Shown here piece by piece: positions 1 to 7,889 of a DNA stretch of 64,000 bases (position 1 is the first letter of the stretch; every line of letters starts with the position of its first letter). The DNA is taken from NCBI GenBank assembly GCA_039810005.1, contig JBDHWD010000002.1, forward strand, positions 1 to 64,000. Reading direction: 5' to 3'. A model generated the notes under the pieces. The model had not been told where the DNA came from, did not search any database, and was given only the letters and a program-made list of their open reading frames with translations. A program made the translations under genes and the position numbers. This DNA comes from JAMLIA01 sp039810005 (lineage in GTDB: Bacteria; Chloroflexota; Chloroflexia; Thermomicrobiales; CFX8).

Positions 1-437
1 ACGAGCTCGTCCGGGTTAGCACTGAGTGGCACGAAGCGTAATCTGCCGTTCGCACGCTCACAGGCCGCGAGCCACGGGAAGATCATGGCGGGATGCTCTT
101 CGGTCGACGTGAGGACCTCTTCGCCAGCCTGCAGCGGAAATCGTGCTGCGATCCAGTTGATGCCGTCAGTCGCATTGCGATTCAGCGCAAGGTTGCCTGG
201 TTCAGCGTTCAGGAGGCTGGCCAGCGTTTTCCGCGCCCGCTCGTATCCCTCTACGGCACGCGCCTGGCCAGTGTGGCCGGACCGCTCGTACGCAGCGATA
301 TATTCGAGGTGCCGAGCGAGAACGGGTTCGGCCATAACCCCGACTGTGCCGGTGTTGAGGTAAGTCCACTCGCTCAGTATCTTGAGCGCCCGACGCGCCT
401 GATTGAGGTCGTAGCCCGTTGGGGAAGTAGCGTCCAT
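1..437 (-). CDS. Class V aminotransferase-fold PLP enzyme, partial (C-terminus lies outside the window)
   Basis: Translating the minus strand from ATG at 437 gives an open frame to the window edge, beginning MDATSPTGYDLNQARRALKI. It contains a segment NLALNRNATDGINW followed by AGEEVLTSTEEHPAMIFPW. This is the layout of the N-terminal third of class V (IscS/SufS/isopenicillin-N-epimerase-like) PLP enzymes, where the xTxNATxGIN and xxxEHPA segments bind PLP and substrate. About 145 residues are visible; the PLP lysine would be beyond position 1. An in-frame GTG four codons upstream (449) is an alternative start; neither has a strong ribosome-binding site. Substrate cannot be told: cysteine desulfurase, kynureninase-like and epimerase-like members share this region. 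Confidence 0.8.
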   Translation of the reverse strand, partial: MDATSPTGYDLNQARRALKILSEWTYLNTGTVGVMAEPVLARHLEYIAAYERSGHTGQARAVEGYERARKTLASLLNAEPGNLALNRNATDGINWIAARFPLQAGEEVLTSTEEHPAMIFPWLAACERANGRLRFVPLSANPDEL

Positions 438-523
438 CGGATCCGCCACCTGACGTTCATTTCGGATGTACAGCGCTGGGATCGTAGCAGATGCTTGAGC
501 GCAATTCGATGCGAGAAAAGCCA

Positions 524-552
524 AACGGACCTGGCACATTGCCAGGTCCGTT
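524..552 (-). terminator. Intrinsic terminator of the Rad52-like / small protein unit
   Basis: A perfect 13-bp stem (AACGGACCTGGCA with TGCCAGGTCCGTT) and 3-nt loop. On the minus strand it is followed by TGGCTTTTC, a short U-rich tract. It sits 25 nt beyond the stop of the 70-residue gene at 578. Confidence 0.75.
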
Positions 553-577
553 CCGTCACGTTTGAGCCTGTCGATGG

Positions 578-790
578 TCAGGCGACGAGTGCGTCGTACA
601 GCCGCTCGTAGTCGCTCAGAAGCTTGAGCCAGTGACGCTCCCAACGGGACACGTCGTTCCCGTTCGCCAGCGCCTCATCGATCATCCGATAGCCTTCCTC
701 AAGGCGATGCTCGATGATCTGCAGCTCCTCGCGCAGGGATGTGGTGTGGTCAATAACGTCGATCGTCAGAGATGGCATTGCCGACATCAT
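578..790 (-). CDS. Small hypothetical protein, 70 aa
   Basis: An acidic 70-residue protein, mostly helical in appearance, with heptad-like LREELQIIEHRLEEGYRMID and C-terminal W-E-R-H-W-L-K-L-L residues. No family is recognised. AAGGGA lies just upstream of the tandem ATG codons (790 and 787), which supports translation. It starts 29 nt after the Rad52-like gene on the same strand and is followed by a strong terminator, so the two probably form one transcript under the SOS-like promoter near 1484. A role with that recombination protein is only inference. Confidence 0.65.
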   Translation of the reverse strand: MMSAMPSLTIDVIDHTTSLREELQIIEHRLEEGYRMIDEALANGNDVSRWERHWLKLLSDYERLYDALVA

Positions 791-819
791 CAGATCCCTT
801 CTGGTTTCGTGGCTGACGA

Positions 820-1419
820 TCAGGACGCCAGGCTTGCGGCGCCGCGCTCTGCCTGAATCTGCTCGATGAGTTGCGACATATCACGGCGGCTCAACTCGAG
901 GACGCTGCAGCCGAACGTCTGCTGGGCGCGCTCCTCAATGCCGTCGTTTGTCAGACCGACCTCACGCGCAACTGCGTGGAGATACTTCATCTGCCGTGGA
1001 GTTGCTTCCTGACGTGTGCCCTGCGCGGCTCGAGGGCCGTCCCGCCGTGACTGAAGCTCGACCGGCGCGTCAACGATCCGTTGCTGCTCAGCGCCGAACT
1101 CAAAATCCCAGCAGAACTGGGTCCCGAAGCCGAGTGCCGCCAATGCGCGGCCCAGTGCCTTCGTCTCCGCTTTTTCCAGGTAGTCACCGAAGTCGTCGAT
1201 TGCTTCGCTGCCCCAGCCAGTTGCTGACGCGCCACCGGGAAGGGTGACTCGGGCGCGGAAGACCGCCATGTTGTTGTGATGCTCGACGAGCTCGGTTTCG
1301 ATTTGCGCCTCGGGATGCTGAGAGCGCATCCAGACCAGACGCCACTTTACTTCGAGGTAGTCTCGTCCACTCACCTTCGTGAGATAACGAGTGGGATCGA
1401 ATGCGGACTGCTCGCTCAC
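820..1419 (-). CDS. Rad52/Erf/DdrA-like single-strand annealing protein (putative)
   Basis: A 199-residue protein. The N-terminal ~110 residues contain VSGRDYLEVKWRLVWMR, an ATGWGSEAIDD segment and the hallmark EKAETKALGRALAALGFG, which resembles the (E/S)T(S/K)AxGRALAxLG signature of phage Erf/Rad52-type annealing proteins. A linker follows, then a C-terminal ~50-residue domain beginning ATPRQMKYLHAVAREVGL, which is often attached to such annealing proteins. The start is GTG with GGAG upstream. The promoter TTGACA-17-TAGAAT and a LexA-like box overlapping its start point suggest induction by DNA damage. The annealing role is inferred from motifs. Confidence 0.65.
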   Translation of the reverse strand: MSEQSAFDPTRYLTKVSGRDYLEVKWRLVWMRSQHPEAQIETELVEHHNNMAVFRARVTLPGGASATGWGSEAIDDFGDYLEKAETKALGRALAALGFGTQFCWDFEFGAEQQRIVDAPVELQSRRDGPRAAQGTRQEATPRQMKYLHAVAREVGLTNDGIEERAQQTFGCSVLELSRRDMSQLIEQIQAERGAASLAS

Positions 1420-1457
1420 CGTCTGTTCTCCGTTTCCGTCTTCTAACTGCTGCCCGC

Positions 1458-1507
1458 TAGAACGTTTGTTCTATATGTATTCTAAACCTGCCTTGCCCAC
1501 GTGTCAA
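1458..1507 (-). promoter_or_regulatory. SOS-type promoter: TTGACA-17-TAGAAT with a LexA-like operator at +1
   Basis: On the minus strand, TTGACA (1502-1507) and TAGAAT (1479-1484) are separated by exactly 17 nt. The predicted start point, about 1472, lies inside the 16-bp palindrome TAGAACGTTTGTTCTA (1458-1473). Its core GAAC-N4-GTTC is the LexA/DinR box of Gram-positive bacteria. The position, overlapping the start point, is where a repressor would block transcription. Confidence 0.75.
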
Positions 1508-1563
1508 CTCCCTTAGCAGTAGGAAAACGACGCCAGTGAATGAGTCGGAGATAGTATCGGCTG

Positions 1564-1572
1564 TGCTATAAT
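1564..1572 (+). promoter_or_regulatory. Extended -10 promoter of dnaN-recF
   Basis: TGC followed by a perfect TATAAT (1567-1572) lies 42 nt before the dnaN start. No clear -35 box is visible; the TG-N extension could compensate. Confidence 0.6.
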
Positions 1573-1613
1573 GCGGCCCAATTCAAGTGTACGGACACCA
1601 AGGAGCGTGACTG

Positions 1614-2756
1614 GTGCGGGTAACGTGCTCACAGGGAAGTCTCCACCGTGCGTTGTCGGTTGCCGGCCGCGCTGTCGCCGCCAAGAGCACGCTGCCGGCG
1701 CTCGGCAACTATCTGCTCGATGCGTCCGATGGAGCGCTGACGATCTCGGCGACGAATCTGGAGCTGGCGATCACATGCCGGGTCGAAGCCGACGTGCTTG
1801 AGCCCGGTCGCATCACCGTGCAGGCACGGGTTCTGAGCGAGTTTGTCGCCAGTCTGGATGACGAACCGGTTGAGCTGAGCCAGGAACAGGGGCCGTTGAC
1901 GGTGACTGTCCGGCAGCGCGCAACCCAGGCACACGTTCGCGGGACGGATCCTGAAGATTTCCCGGTGATTGCGCGCAACGCCGAGGGGGGCGCGACGCTG
2001 GTCGTGGAGCCGGCCGCATTCCGCGACGCGATTTCGCGGGTCGTCTTCGCCGCCGCAAGCGATGATAGCCGCCCGGTGCTTGCCGGAGTGCAGCTTACCG
2101 CGCGCGATAACCAGCTCACGCTTGCTGCAGCCGACGGCTTTCGCATGTCGGTGCAGAAGGTGTCGCTCGACCGCTCGGCCGAACAGGATCTGTCGATCAT
2201 CGTCCCGGCGCGCTCGTTCCAGGAAGTGTCGCGCGTTCTGGCCGACGGCGACGATGTCGTTGTTCTGACAATCACGCCGAATCAGAGCCAGCTGCTCGTT
2301 TCGCTTGAGAATGTCTGGATCTCAACCCGTCTGATTGACGGGACGTTCCCGGACCTGTCGCAGATCATTCCGAAGGACTGGAACACGCGGACGACTGTCC
2401 AGCGCGATGACCTGCTGGATGCGACCAGGCGGGCGACGATCTTCGCACGCAGCAACAACGATGTCGTGAAGCTGGAGATCGAGCCGGCGAATGAGTCGCT
2501 TGACGTTGGACGCGTTACCGTAACTGGCACGGCAGCTGACACCGGCGACAATCGCGACGATATCGACGCGCAGGTCGAAGGTGACGAGGTTCAGATCGCG
2601 TTTAATGGCAGATACCTCAATGATGTGCTGTCGGTACTACGCGATGCGCGCGTCGCATTTGAGCTTCAGGGTCCGAACAGCGCAGGCGTCATCAAGGCTG
2701 CCGATTCCGAAGATTTCGTCCATGTGATCATGCCGATGGTCATTGGCGCCAGCTAG
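1614..2756 (+). CDS. dnaN: DNA polymerase III sliding clamp (beta subunit)
   Basis: The 380-residue protein has the usual length and three-domain clamp organisation. It opens MRVTCSQGSLHRALSVAGRA, with LPALGNYLL and the SATNLELAI segment of domain I, and ends HVIMPMVIG, matching the conserved C-terminal (L/M)PMR-type tail. The homodimeric ring tethers the replicative polymerase (DnaE at 8.7 kb) to DNA. The GTG start is fixed by AAGGAG at 1600-1605, 8 nt upstream. recF follows after 12 nt, so the two are one operon. dnaA is not beside it in this window. Two divergent promoters share the 1.46-1.57 kb interval. Confidence 0.97.
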   Translation: MRVTCSQGSLHRALSVAGRAVAAKSTLPALGNYLLDASDGALTISATNLELAITCRVEADVLEPGRITVQARVLSEFVASLDDEPVELSQEQGPLTVTVRQRATQAHVRGTDPEDFPVIARNAEGGATLVVEPAAFRDAISRVVFAAASDDSRPVLAGVQLTARDNQLTLAAADGFRMSVQKVSLDRSAEQDLSIIVPARSFQEVSRVLADGDDVVVLTITPNQSQLLVSLENVWISTRLIDGTFPDLSQIIPKDWNTRTTVQRDDLLDATRRATIFARSNNDVVKLEIEPANESLDVGRVTVTGTAADTGDNRDDIDAQVEGDEVQIAFNGRYLNDVLSVLRDARVAFELQGPNSAGVIKAADSEDFVHVIMPMVIGAS

Positions 2757-2768
2757 CGAATCGACCAG

Positions 2769-3977
2769 GTGACGAGTCCCGAATCGGTCGTACTTCGCAA
2801 CCTAGAGCTAGAGCAATTTCGGGTCTACGAGTCGCTAAGCCTGGAGGTCCCGGATGCAGGGCTGCGCATCATCGGCGCGAACGGCACCGGTAAGTCCTCT
2901 CTCCTTGAAGCAATAGAGCTGATCTCGACGACACGCCCCCGGCGCGGCGCGCTTGATAGCGACCTTATCGCCCACGGTAGCGGTGTTGATCTCGGAGTGC
3001 CCCCGTACGCGCGCGTCGATGCATCCGTCTGGCGGAGTGATGCGCTGGTTCAGATCGGCGTCTTTATTCAGCGGTACGAGCATCGCTCCGGCACGAAGAA
3101 GGTCCTGAAGGTCGCCGACCGGTCGAGGCGTGCTGGCGATGTCGTCGGGCTGGTTCCGACCGTGACGTTTTCGCCAGATGATCTGGATCTCGTTCTTGGC
3201 TCGCCGTCGGTGCGGCGGCGCTTCCTCGACATCCTGCTCTCGCAGACCGATCGGCGCTACCTGGCTCATCTCTCGCGCTATGCCCGCATATTGACACAGC
3301 GCAACAGCTTGCTGAAGGATGTTGCGGCGTCGACGATCGATGCGTCAGACCAATTCTCGTATTGGGACGAGCAGATCATCGGGTTGGGCTCGTACATCCT
3401 GGCGGCGCGAGTGCGCGCAATCAGGGCGCTCGCTGAGCTGGCGACCGAGTCGTTTGGTCATCTGTCTCCAACGTCTGGATTGTTTCAGATTTCGTACTCT
3501 TCCACACTCGACGCTGCAGACGGCTGGTGGGAATCATTGGCAGATGAGTCGAGCGATGTAATGGACGCAGCGCAGCGCGTCGCCGTGCTTTACGAGCGTC
3601 AACTCACGAAGGGTAGATCGGCTGACATTGCGCGCGGCTCAACGTTAATCGGACCGCATCGGGACGATATCGCGATGGAGCTGAATGCACGGGTGCTGTC
3701 GCGTTTCGGCTCTCGCGGACAGCAGCGCCTGGCGGTGATGGCGATGAAGATCGCCGAGCTATCGCGCGCGGAATCTGTGATTGGCTTCCGGCCAATCCTG
3801 CTGCTGGACGACATCCTGTCAGAGCTCGATCCGAATCATCGCGACACGCTCCTCGCAACAGTCGTGCGAGGCGGGCAGGCGTTCATAACGGCCACTGAGG
3901 AGTCGTTGGTGGAGCGTAATGAGCTGCGCGACCTGGCGGCGGTTCGGCTGACCGGCGTGGGACAGCTTGAACACTGA
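2769..3977 (+). CDS. recF: DNA replication and repair protein RecF
   Basis: A 402-residue SMC-like ATPase that loads RecA at single-strand gaps together with RecO and RecR. The Walker A motif GANGTGKSS lies at residues ~36-44. The conserved PTVTFSPDDLDLVLGSPSVR follows in mid protein, and Walker B ILLLDDILSELD is at ~342-353. GTG start only 12 nt after dnaN with a weak ribosome-binding site suggests translational coupling. gyrB, which often follows recF, is absent; a tRNA comes next. Confidence 0.96.
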   Translation: MTSPESVVLRNLELEQFRVYESLSLEVPDAGLRIIGANGTGKSSLLEAIELISTTRPRRGALDSDLIAHGSGVDLGVPPYARVDASVWRSDALVQIGVFIQRYEHRSGTKKVLKVADRSRRAGDVVGLVPTVTFSPDDLDLVLGSPSVRRRFLDILLSQTDRRYLAHLSRYARILTQRNSLLKDVAASTIDASDQFSYWDEQIIGLGSYILAARVRAIRALAELATESFGHLSPTSGLFQISYSSTLDAADGWWESLADESSDVMDAAQRVAVLYERQLTKGRSADIARGSTLIGPHRDDIAMELNARVLSRFGSRGQQRLAVMAMKIAELSRAESVIGFRPILLLDDILSELDPNHRDTLLATVVRGGQAFITATEESLVERNELRDLAAVRLTGVGQLEH

Positions 3978-3993
3978 CCCGAGCCGATTTCGG

Positions 3994-4022
3994 TTGCGGG
4001 GAAAGGCATTCGTTCGTATACT
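3994..4022 (+). promoter_or_regulatory. Promoter of tRNA-Gln
   Basis: TTGCGG (3994-3999), a 17-nt spacer and TATACT (4017-4022) lie 20 nt before the tRNA 5' end. TATACT recurs as a -10 box at many starts in this window. Confidence 0.7.
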
Positions 4023-4042
4023 TCGTGACTGTTGCCTGCCGA

Positions 4043-4113
4043 TGGGGAGTCGTCTAACGGTAGGACGTGTGACTCTGGATCACAAAGTTGGGGTTCGAAT
4101 CCCTGCTCCCCAG
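4043..4113 (+). tRNA. tRNA-Gln(CUG)
   Basis: The acceptor arms TGGGGAG/CTCCCCA pair fully. The anticodon stem TGTGA/TCACA encloses the loop CTCTGGA with anticodon CTG, and the T arm carries TTCGAAT. The 3' CCA is not encoded. Confidence 0.95.
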
Positions 4114-4125
4114 CCCCGCGAATTG

Positions 4126-4163
4126 AACGCCAACGCCCGCCACTTGTGGCGGGCGTTGGCGTT
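4126..4163. terminator. Bidirectional hairpin between tRNA-Gln and the membrane protein gene
   Basis: An 18-bp near-continuous inverted repeat (AACGCCAACGCCCGCCAC / GTGGCGGGCGTTGGCGTT) with a 2-nt centre. It separates the plus-strand tRNA from the minus-strand folate operon end at 4182, so it probably terminates both. No long T-run follows on either side. Confidence 0.7.
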
Positions 4164-4181
4164 TGTAGGACCGACTCTGTT

Positions 4182-4502
4182 TCAGTCGACGTTCCACTCC
4201 TGATGAATGAGCTTCTTCCGGCGTGCGCGCATCCGAACCATTCCGGGCCGGATGCGACCGAAGAACCCGTAGTAGAAGAGTCCCCCAAAGATCCACGGTG
4301 CTGACAGCGCCATTACCATCCAGAACGCGTCGGTCGTTGGGAAGGCGATCAGGATGATGATCGACGTGACGATCTTGAATCCGAGCAGTGTCCAGATGGA
4401 CGCCCAGATGATCGTCTTGATATCGGCAGGATCTTCGCGGTACACGCCGGACGGTTTTTTCTGGGACGTGTCTGCGTGGCGACGGCTGGTATGGGGAGAC
4501 AT
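4182..4502 (-). CDS. Small two-helix membrane protein, 106 aa
   Basis: The polar N-terminus (~25 residues) is followed by two hydrophobic spans: IIWASIWTLLGFKIVTSIII with continuing LIAF at ~30-54, and MVMALSAPWIFGGLFYYGFF at ~62-81. The tail is strongly basic (RMRARRKK). No family is recognised. A TAGGAA element precedes the ATG. It lies 27 nt after fhs on the same strand and just before a terminator hairpin, so it is the last gene of the folate operon. Its function is unknown; the context does not show whether it is linked to one-carbon metabolism. Confidence 0.7.
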   Translation of the reverse strand: MSPHTSRRHADTSQKKPSGVYREDPADIKTIIWASIWTLLGFKIVTSIIILIAFPTTDAFWMVMALSAPWIFGGLFYYGFFGRIRPGMVRMRARRKKLIHQEWNVD

Positions 4503-4529
4503 ATCCCGTATTCCTAATCTCAGCAGGTG

Positions 4530-6230
4530 CTACGACAAACCAACGATCTCACCATCGTCGTCAATGTCAATGCGCAACCCGGCTGGAGACTTACCGAGGC
4601 CCGGCATTGTTCGCATTTCACCGACGATCGGATAGATGAACCCTGCGCCGGCTGACGCACGCACCTCGCGAATCAGCAAGTCGAAGCCTTCGGGACGTCC
4701 AACGAGTTGCGGATCACCGCTGAGCGACAGGTGCGTCTTGGCCATACAGATTGGCAGGTTGTCGTACCCCATCTTCGTATACGTTCGAATAGCACGCTCT
4801 GCAGCAGGCGTATAGCTGACGGATCCTGCGCCGTACATCTCAGTCGCGATGGTCTCGATCTTCGACTTGATCGGAGCATCAAGGGAATAGAGATGGGTAA
4901 AGTTACTGCCGTGCTCTGCTGCCCGTAGAGTCGCGCGTGCGAGATCCGTGCCACCAGCGCCACCCTCAGCAAACACCTTGCTGACCGCCACGTCAAATGC
5001 GCCGGCTTCCATAGAGACCTTGCGTACGAGCTCCATCTCGGCCTCGGTGTCGTCCGGGAAATGGTTGATAGCCACGACGACCGGGATCCCGTAGCGTCGC
5101 ACGTTCTCGATTTGCTTGACGAGGTTACCGATGCCGGCTCGGAGCGCATCCAGGTTCTCACTGCTGAGGCCCGGATCGAGCGGGCGACCGGCGATGATCT
5201 TGAAGCGCCCGCTGTGGGCCTTCAAAGCACGGATCGTCGCTACAAGCACGGCGGCGTCCGGCTTCAGCCCACTGACCCGGCACTTGATGTTGAAGTTCTT
5301 CTCTGCGCCGAGGTCCGCGCCGAATCCTGCTTCGGTGATGAGGATGTCGGCGAGACGCAGACCGATCTGGTCGGACACGACCGACGAGTTGCCGTGTGCG
5401 ATGTTGCCGAACGGACCGGCATGAACCAGCGCCGGCGTGTTCTCCAGCGTCTGGAGCAGGTTCGGCTTGATCGCGTCCTTCATCAGGACGGTCATCGCGC
5501 CAGCGATGCCGAGCTGCTCGACCGTGACCGGCTGCTTGTCCTTTGACTGCCCGATGATGATGCGCTTGAAGCGCTCGCGGAGATCGTCGAGGCTGGTTGC
5601 CAGCGCAAAGATCGCCATGACTTCTGAGGCAGCCGTTATATCGAAGCCAGTCTCCCGCGGGCTGCCATTGCCATCGCCAAGTCCGGTTACGATTTCGCGA
5701 AGCGAGCGATCGTTGACATCGAGCACACGCCGCCATGTGATTGTCGACGGATCGATGTTGAGCGGGTTGCCCTGGAAGAGTGAGTTCTCGACAAATGCCG
5801 AGCAGAGGTTGTGAGCCGCGGTGACTGCATGGAAGTCGCCAGTCAGGTGCAGATTCAGGTCTTCCATCGGGATGACCTGTGCGTGACCACCGCCGGCTGC
5901 GCCGCCCTTAATGCCGAAGACCGGACCGAGCGAAGCCTGCCGAATGGCGATGATTGCGTTCGCTCCAACGTGCGCCATTGCCTGGCCCAGACCGACCGTC
6001 GTAGTCGTCTTGCCTTCGCCGAGCGGCGTTGGCGTGATTGCCGTGCACACCACGTACTTGCCGAGCGGCCGCTCGGACGGGCGCTCGAGCGCGGAGAGAT
6101 TGATCTTGGCCTTGTAGCGACCGTATAGCTCGAGATCGTCGTCATTGATATTCAGCTTTGACGCGATCTCAGTGATTGGCTTGAGTGTCGCTTGGCGCGC
6201 AATCTCAATGTCAGTCAGCATTTCGTTCAT
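4530..6230 (-). CDS. fhs: Formate--tetrahydrofolate ligase
   Basis: A 566-residue cytosolic enzyme that makes 10-formyl-THF from formate, ATP and THF. The P-loop TPLGEGKTTTTVG lies at residues ~68-80, followed by RQASLGPVFGIKGGAAGGG, a family signature, and the substrate loop LTGDFHAVTAAHNL. Length and motif order match the full family. Its start overlaps the folD stop by 4 bp (ATGA), showing translational coupling. An internal ATG (M4) is a possible alternative start. With FolD and the FchA-like protein it links formate to methylene-THF, and it can supply formyl groups for purine synthesis. Confidence 0.97.
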   Translation of the reverse strand: MNEMLTDIEIARQATLKPITEIASKLNINDDDLELYGRYKAKINLSALERPSERPLGKYVVCTAITPTPLGEGKTTTTVGLGQAMAHVGANAIIAIRQASLGPVFGIKGGAAGGGHAQVIPMEDLNLHLTGDFHAVTAAHNLCSAFVENSLFQGNPLNIDPSTITWRRVLDVNDRSLREIVTGLGDGNGSPRETGFDITAASEVMAIFALATSLDDLRERFKRIIIGQSKDKQPVTVEQLGIAGAMTVLMKDAIKPNLLQTLENTPALVHAGPFGNIAHGNSSVVSDQIGLRLADILITEAGFGADLGAEKNFNIKCRVSGLKPDAAVLVATIRALKAHSGRFKIIAGRPLDPGLSSENLDALRAGIGNLVKQIENVRRYGIPVVVAINHFPDDTEAEMELVRKVSMEAGAFDVAVSKVFAEGGAGGTDLARATLRAAEHGSNFTHLYSLDAPIKSKIETIATEMYGAGSVSYTPAAERAIRTYTKMGYDNLPICMAKTHLSLSGDPQLVGRPEGFDLLIREVRASAGAGFIYPIVGEMRTMPGLGKSPAGLRIDIDDDGEIVGLS

Positions 6231-7132
6231 TCACCTTCCACTGCTACATGGTCCGCCTGGGTCGCTTCCGATCTTGCGGCACGCTGATATTGCAGCGTGG
6301 CCGCTTTGATCGTGTTGCGGAGGAGCACCGAGGTTGTGACCCGTCCCGTGCCCCCTGGCACTGGCGTCAGCGCACCTGCTACCTCGGCGACCGCCGCGTC
6401 GGCATCGCCAACCATCTTGCCGTCCACGAAGTTCACGCCGAAGTCGACGACGGTTGCTCCCGGACGGATCATATCCGCTCTGAGCGTCGCCGGCCTTCCC
6501 ACTGCGCAAATGACAATGTCTGCCTCGCGAGTGAACCGCTCGGGGGTGGGCGTGCGCGAATGGCAAATGACGACGGTTGCATTCTCGGCGAGAAGCATTG
6601 ATGCCATCGGTCGCCCTACGACCGGACTGCGACCGAGAACCACAGCAGTACGGCCGATGAGCGGAATCTGGTAGTGCTTGAGGAGTGCCATTCCGCCGGC
6701 CGGCGTCGACGGAGCGAGGACATTGCGGTCGTCGTGAAACAGACGCCCCGCGTTGAAGGTTGTGACGCCGTCTATGTCCTTCAATGGATCAAGCAGGTCC
6801 GCGACCTCAATACGTGACAGATGTGGCGGCAACGGCTGCAGCACCAGAATCCCATGCACATCGGCCCGCTGATTGAGCTCAAGCACTTGACGATTCAGTT
6901 GCGTCTGACTGATGGAACTCGCCAGCTCGACAACATGCGTTGGAATACCGACGCCACCGGCCGCTTTGACGATTGCATTCAGATAGGCGCGGGCGCTCGG
7001 ATCCCCGCCGACCAGAAGAATCGCCAAGCCAGGAGTGGACTGGTAGCTGTTCTGAAACCGTCGTAACTCGTCACTTGCGCGGTCTCGTAACGCACGCGAT
7101 ACCGGCCTGCCGTCAAGCATTTGGGCTGTCAT
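6227..7132 (-). CDS. folD: Methylenetetrahydrofolate dehydrogenase, FolD family, with cyclohydrolase residues substituted
   Basis: A 301-residue member of the FolD family, which normally catalyses NADP-dependent methylene-THF dehydrogenation and methenyl-THF cyclohydrolysis. The Rossmann motif VVLGRSPVVGRPMA and the PVPGGTGRVTTSVL tail are intact. The numbering aligns with E. coli FolD without gaps around the active site: Tyr50 and Asp121 (in KDIDG) are kept. However, the catalytic Lys54 position is Ile (segment Y50-L-N-A-I54-V-K56), and the Gln98 position is Leu (GILVLQPLP). This predicts loss of the cyclohydrolase step with possible retention of dehydrogenase activity. It overlaps both the FchA-like gene and fhs by 4 bp. 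Confidence 0.93.
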   Translation of the reverse strand: MTAQMLDGRPVSRALRDRASDELRRFQNSYQSTPGLAILLVGGDPSARAYLNAIVKAAGGVGIPTHVVELASSISQTQLNRQVLELNQRADVHGILVLQPLPPHLSRIEVADLLDPLKDIDGVTTFNAGRLFHDDRNVLAPSTPAGGMALLKHYQIPLIGRTAVVLGRSPVVGRPMASMLLAENATVVICHSRTPTPERFTREADIVICAVGRPATLRADMIRPGATVVDFGVNFVDGKMVGDADAAVAEVAGALTPVPGGTGRVTTSVLLRNTIKAATLQYQRAARSEATQADHVAVEGE

Positions 7133-7803
7133 GACGAACCTCCATCCAATTCTCGACCCAGTACCGCCTCGCGCGTCACCCGCTCGACATCGTCGGCCAG
7201 GTCGGAGACGCGCCGGCGTGCCGAGTCCCAGCGGGCTCGCAGGTCGTCCGCCACGTCGTGCGAGGCGGGATCGTCACGCAGCAGCTCGATGTTCACCTCG
7301 GCAGTCAGCAACGCCGCCCGTGCTGCTCCCTCAGCGATCGTCGCTGCGGCGCCAAGGTCGCTAATCGTGAACCGCGTGGCGATCGGAAGATGCGGAATGA
7401 CGTGCTCTATGAGCGCGATTGCTCCCTCGGCAATTGCGATCGGGGCGAGGGCCGCTCGCTGTAATGCGGCGAAGTAGGGTACGCGGTCCCCGGATTCCTT
7501 CGCGGCACGCTGTGCGTCAAGCAGCGCCTGGAGTGAAGCAATGTCGTTATCGGCATCGGCGTAAAAGCGCTCGGTGAGCGCCTCCAGCGCCGCAATTGCC
7601 ATGTTGATCTCGTCGCGGCGGGCCGCGTTCGACTTGCGCCGGTAACTCAATCGGAAGACGAGTAGCGCGCTTGCGGCAGCTCCAGCACAGGCAAGCGCGG
7701 CGACGCTGCCACCGCCGCAGAACACGTCCGGATCGGCGATACGCCGATTGAATTCGAGTGCCGGGAGCGAGGAGACAGGCTCCCAACGTTCGGTACTGGC
7801 CAT
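7129..7803 (-). CDS. fchA: FchA-like cyclodeaminase/methenyl-THF cyclohydrolase family protein
   Basis: A 224-residue protein of the formiminotransferase-cyclodeaminase C-domain family. The N-terminal ADPDVFCGGGSVAALACAG matches the conserved xPxPGGGSVAAL loop, followed by mostly alpha-helical sequence with repeated alanine-rich helices. In Methylobacterium the homologue FchA is a methenyl-THF cyclohydrolase; others act on formimino-THF. The ATG at 7803 is chosen because GAAGGGA lies 5 nt upstream; the longer frame to 7965 has no support. It is first in the operon and overlaps folD by 4 bp, which favours the cyclohydrolase role here. Confidence 0.85.
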   Translation of the reverse strand: MASTERWEPVSSLPALEFNRRIADPDVFCGGGSVAALACAGAAASALLVFRLSYRRKSNAARRDEINMAIAALEALTERFYADADNDIASLQALLDAQRAAKESGDRVPYFAALQRAALAPIAIAEGAIALIEHVIPHLPIATRFTISDLGAAATIAEGAARAALLTAEVNIELLRDDPASHDVADDLRARWDSARRRVSDLADDVERVTREAVLGRELDGGSS

Positions 7804-7889
7804 ATCTATCCCTTCGTCAACAGCAAACCGCCGCCAGCAAGTGACGGAACTGCCCGCGAGGGATGGTAACGCAGAACACCCCTGAATAC

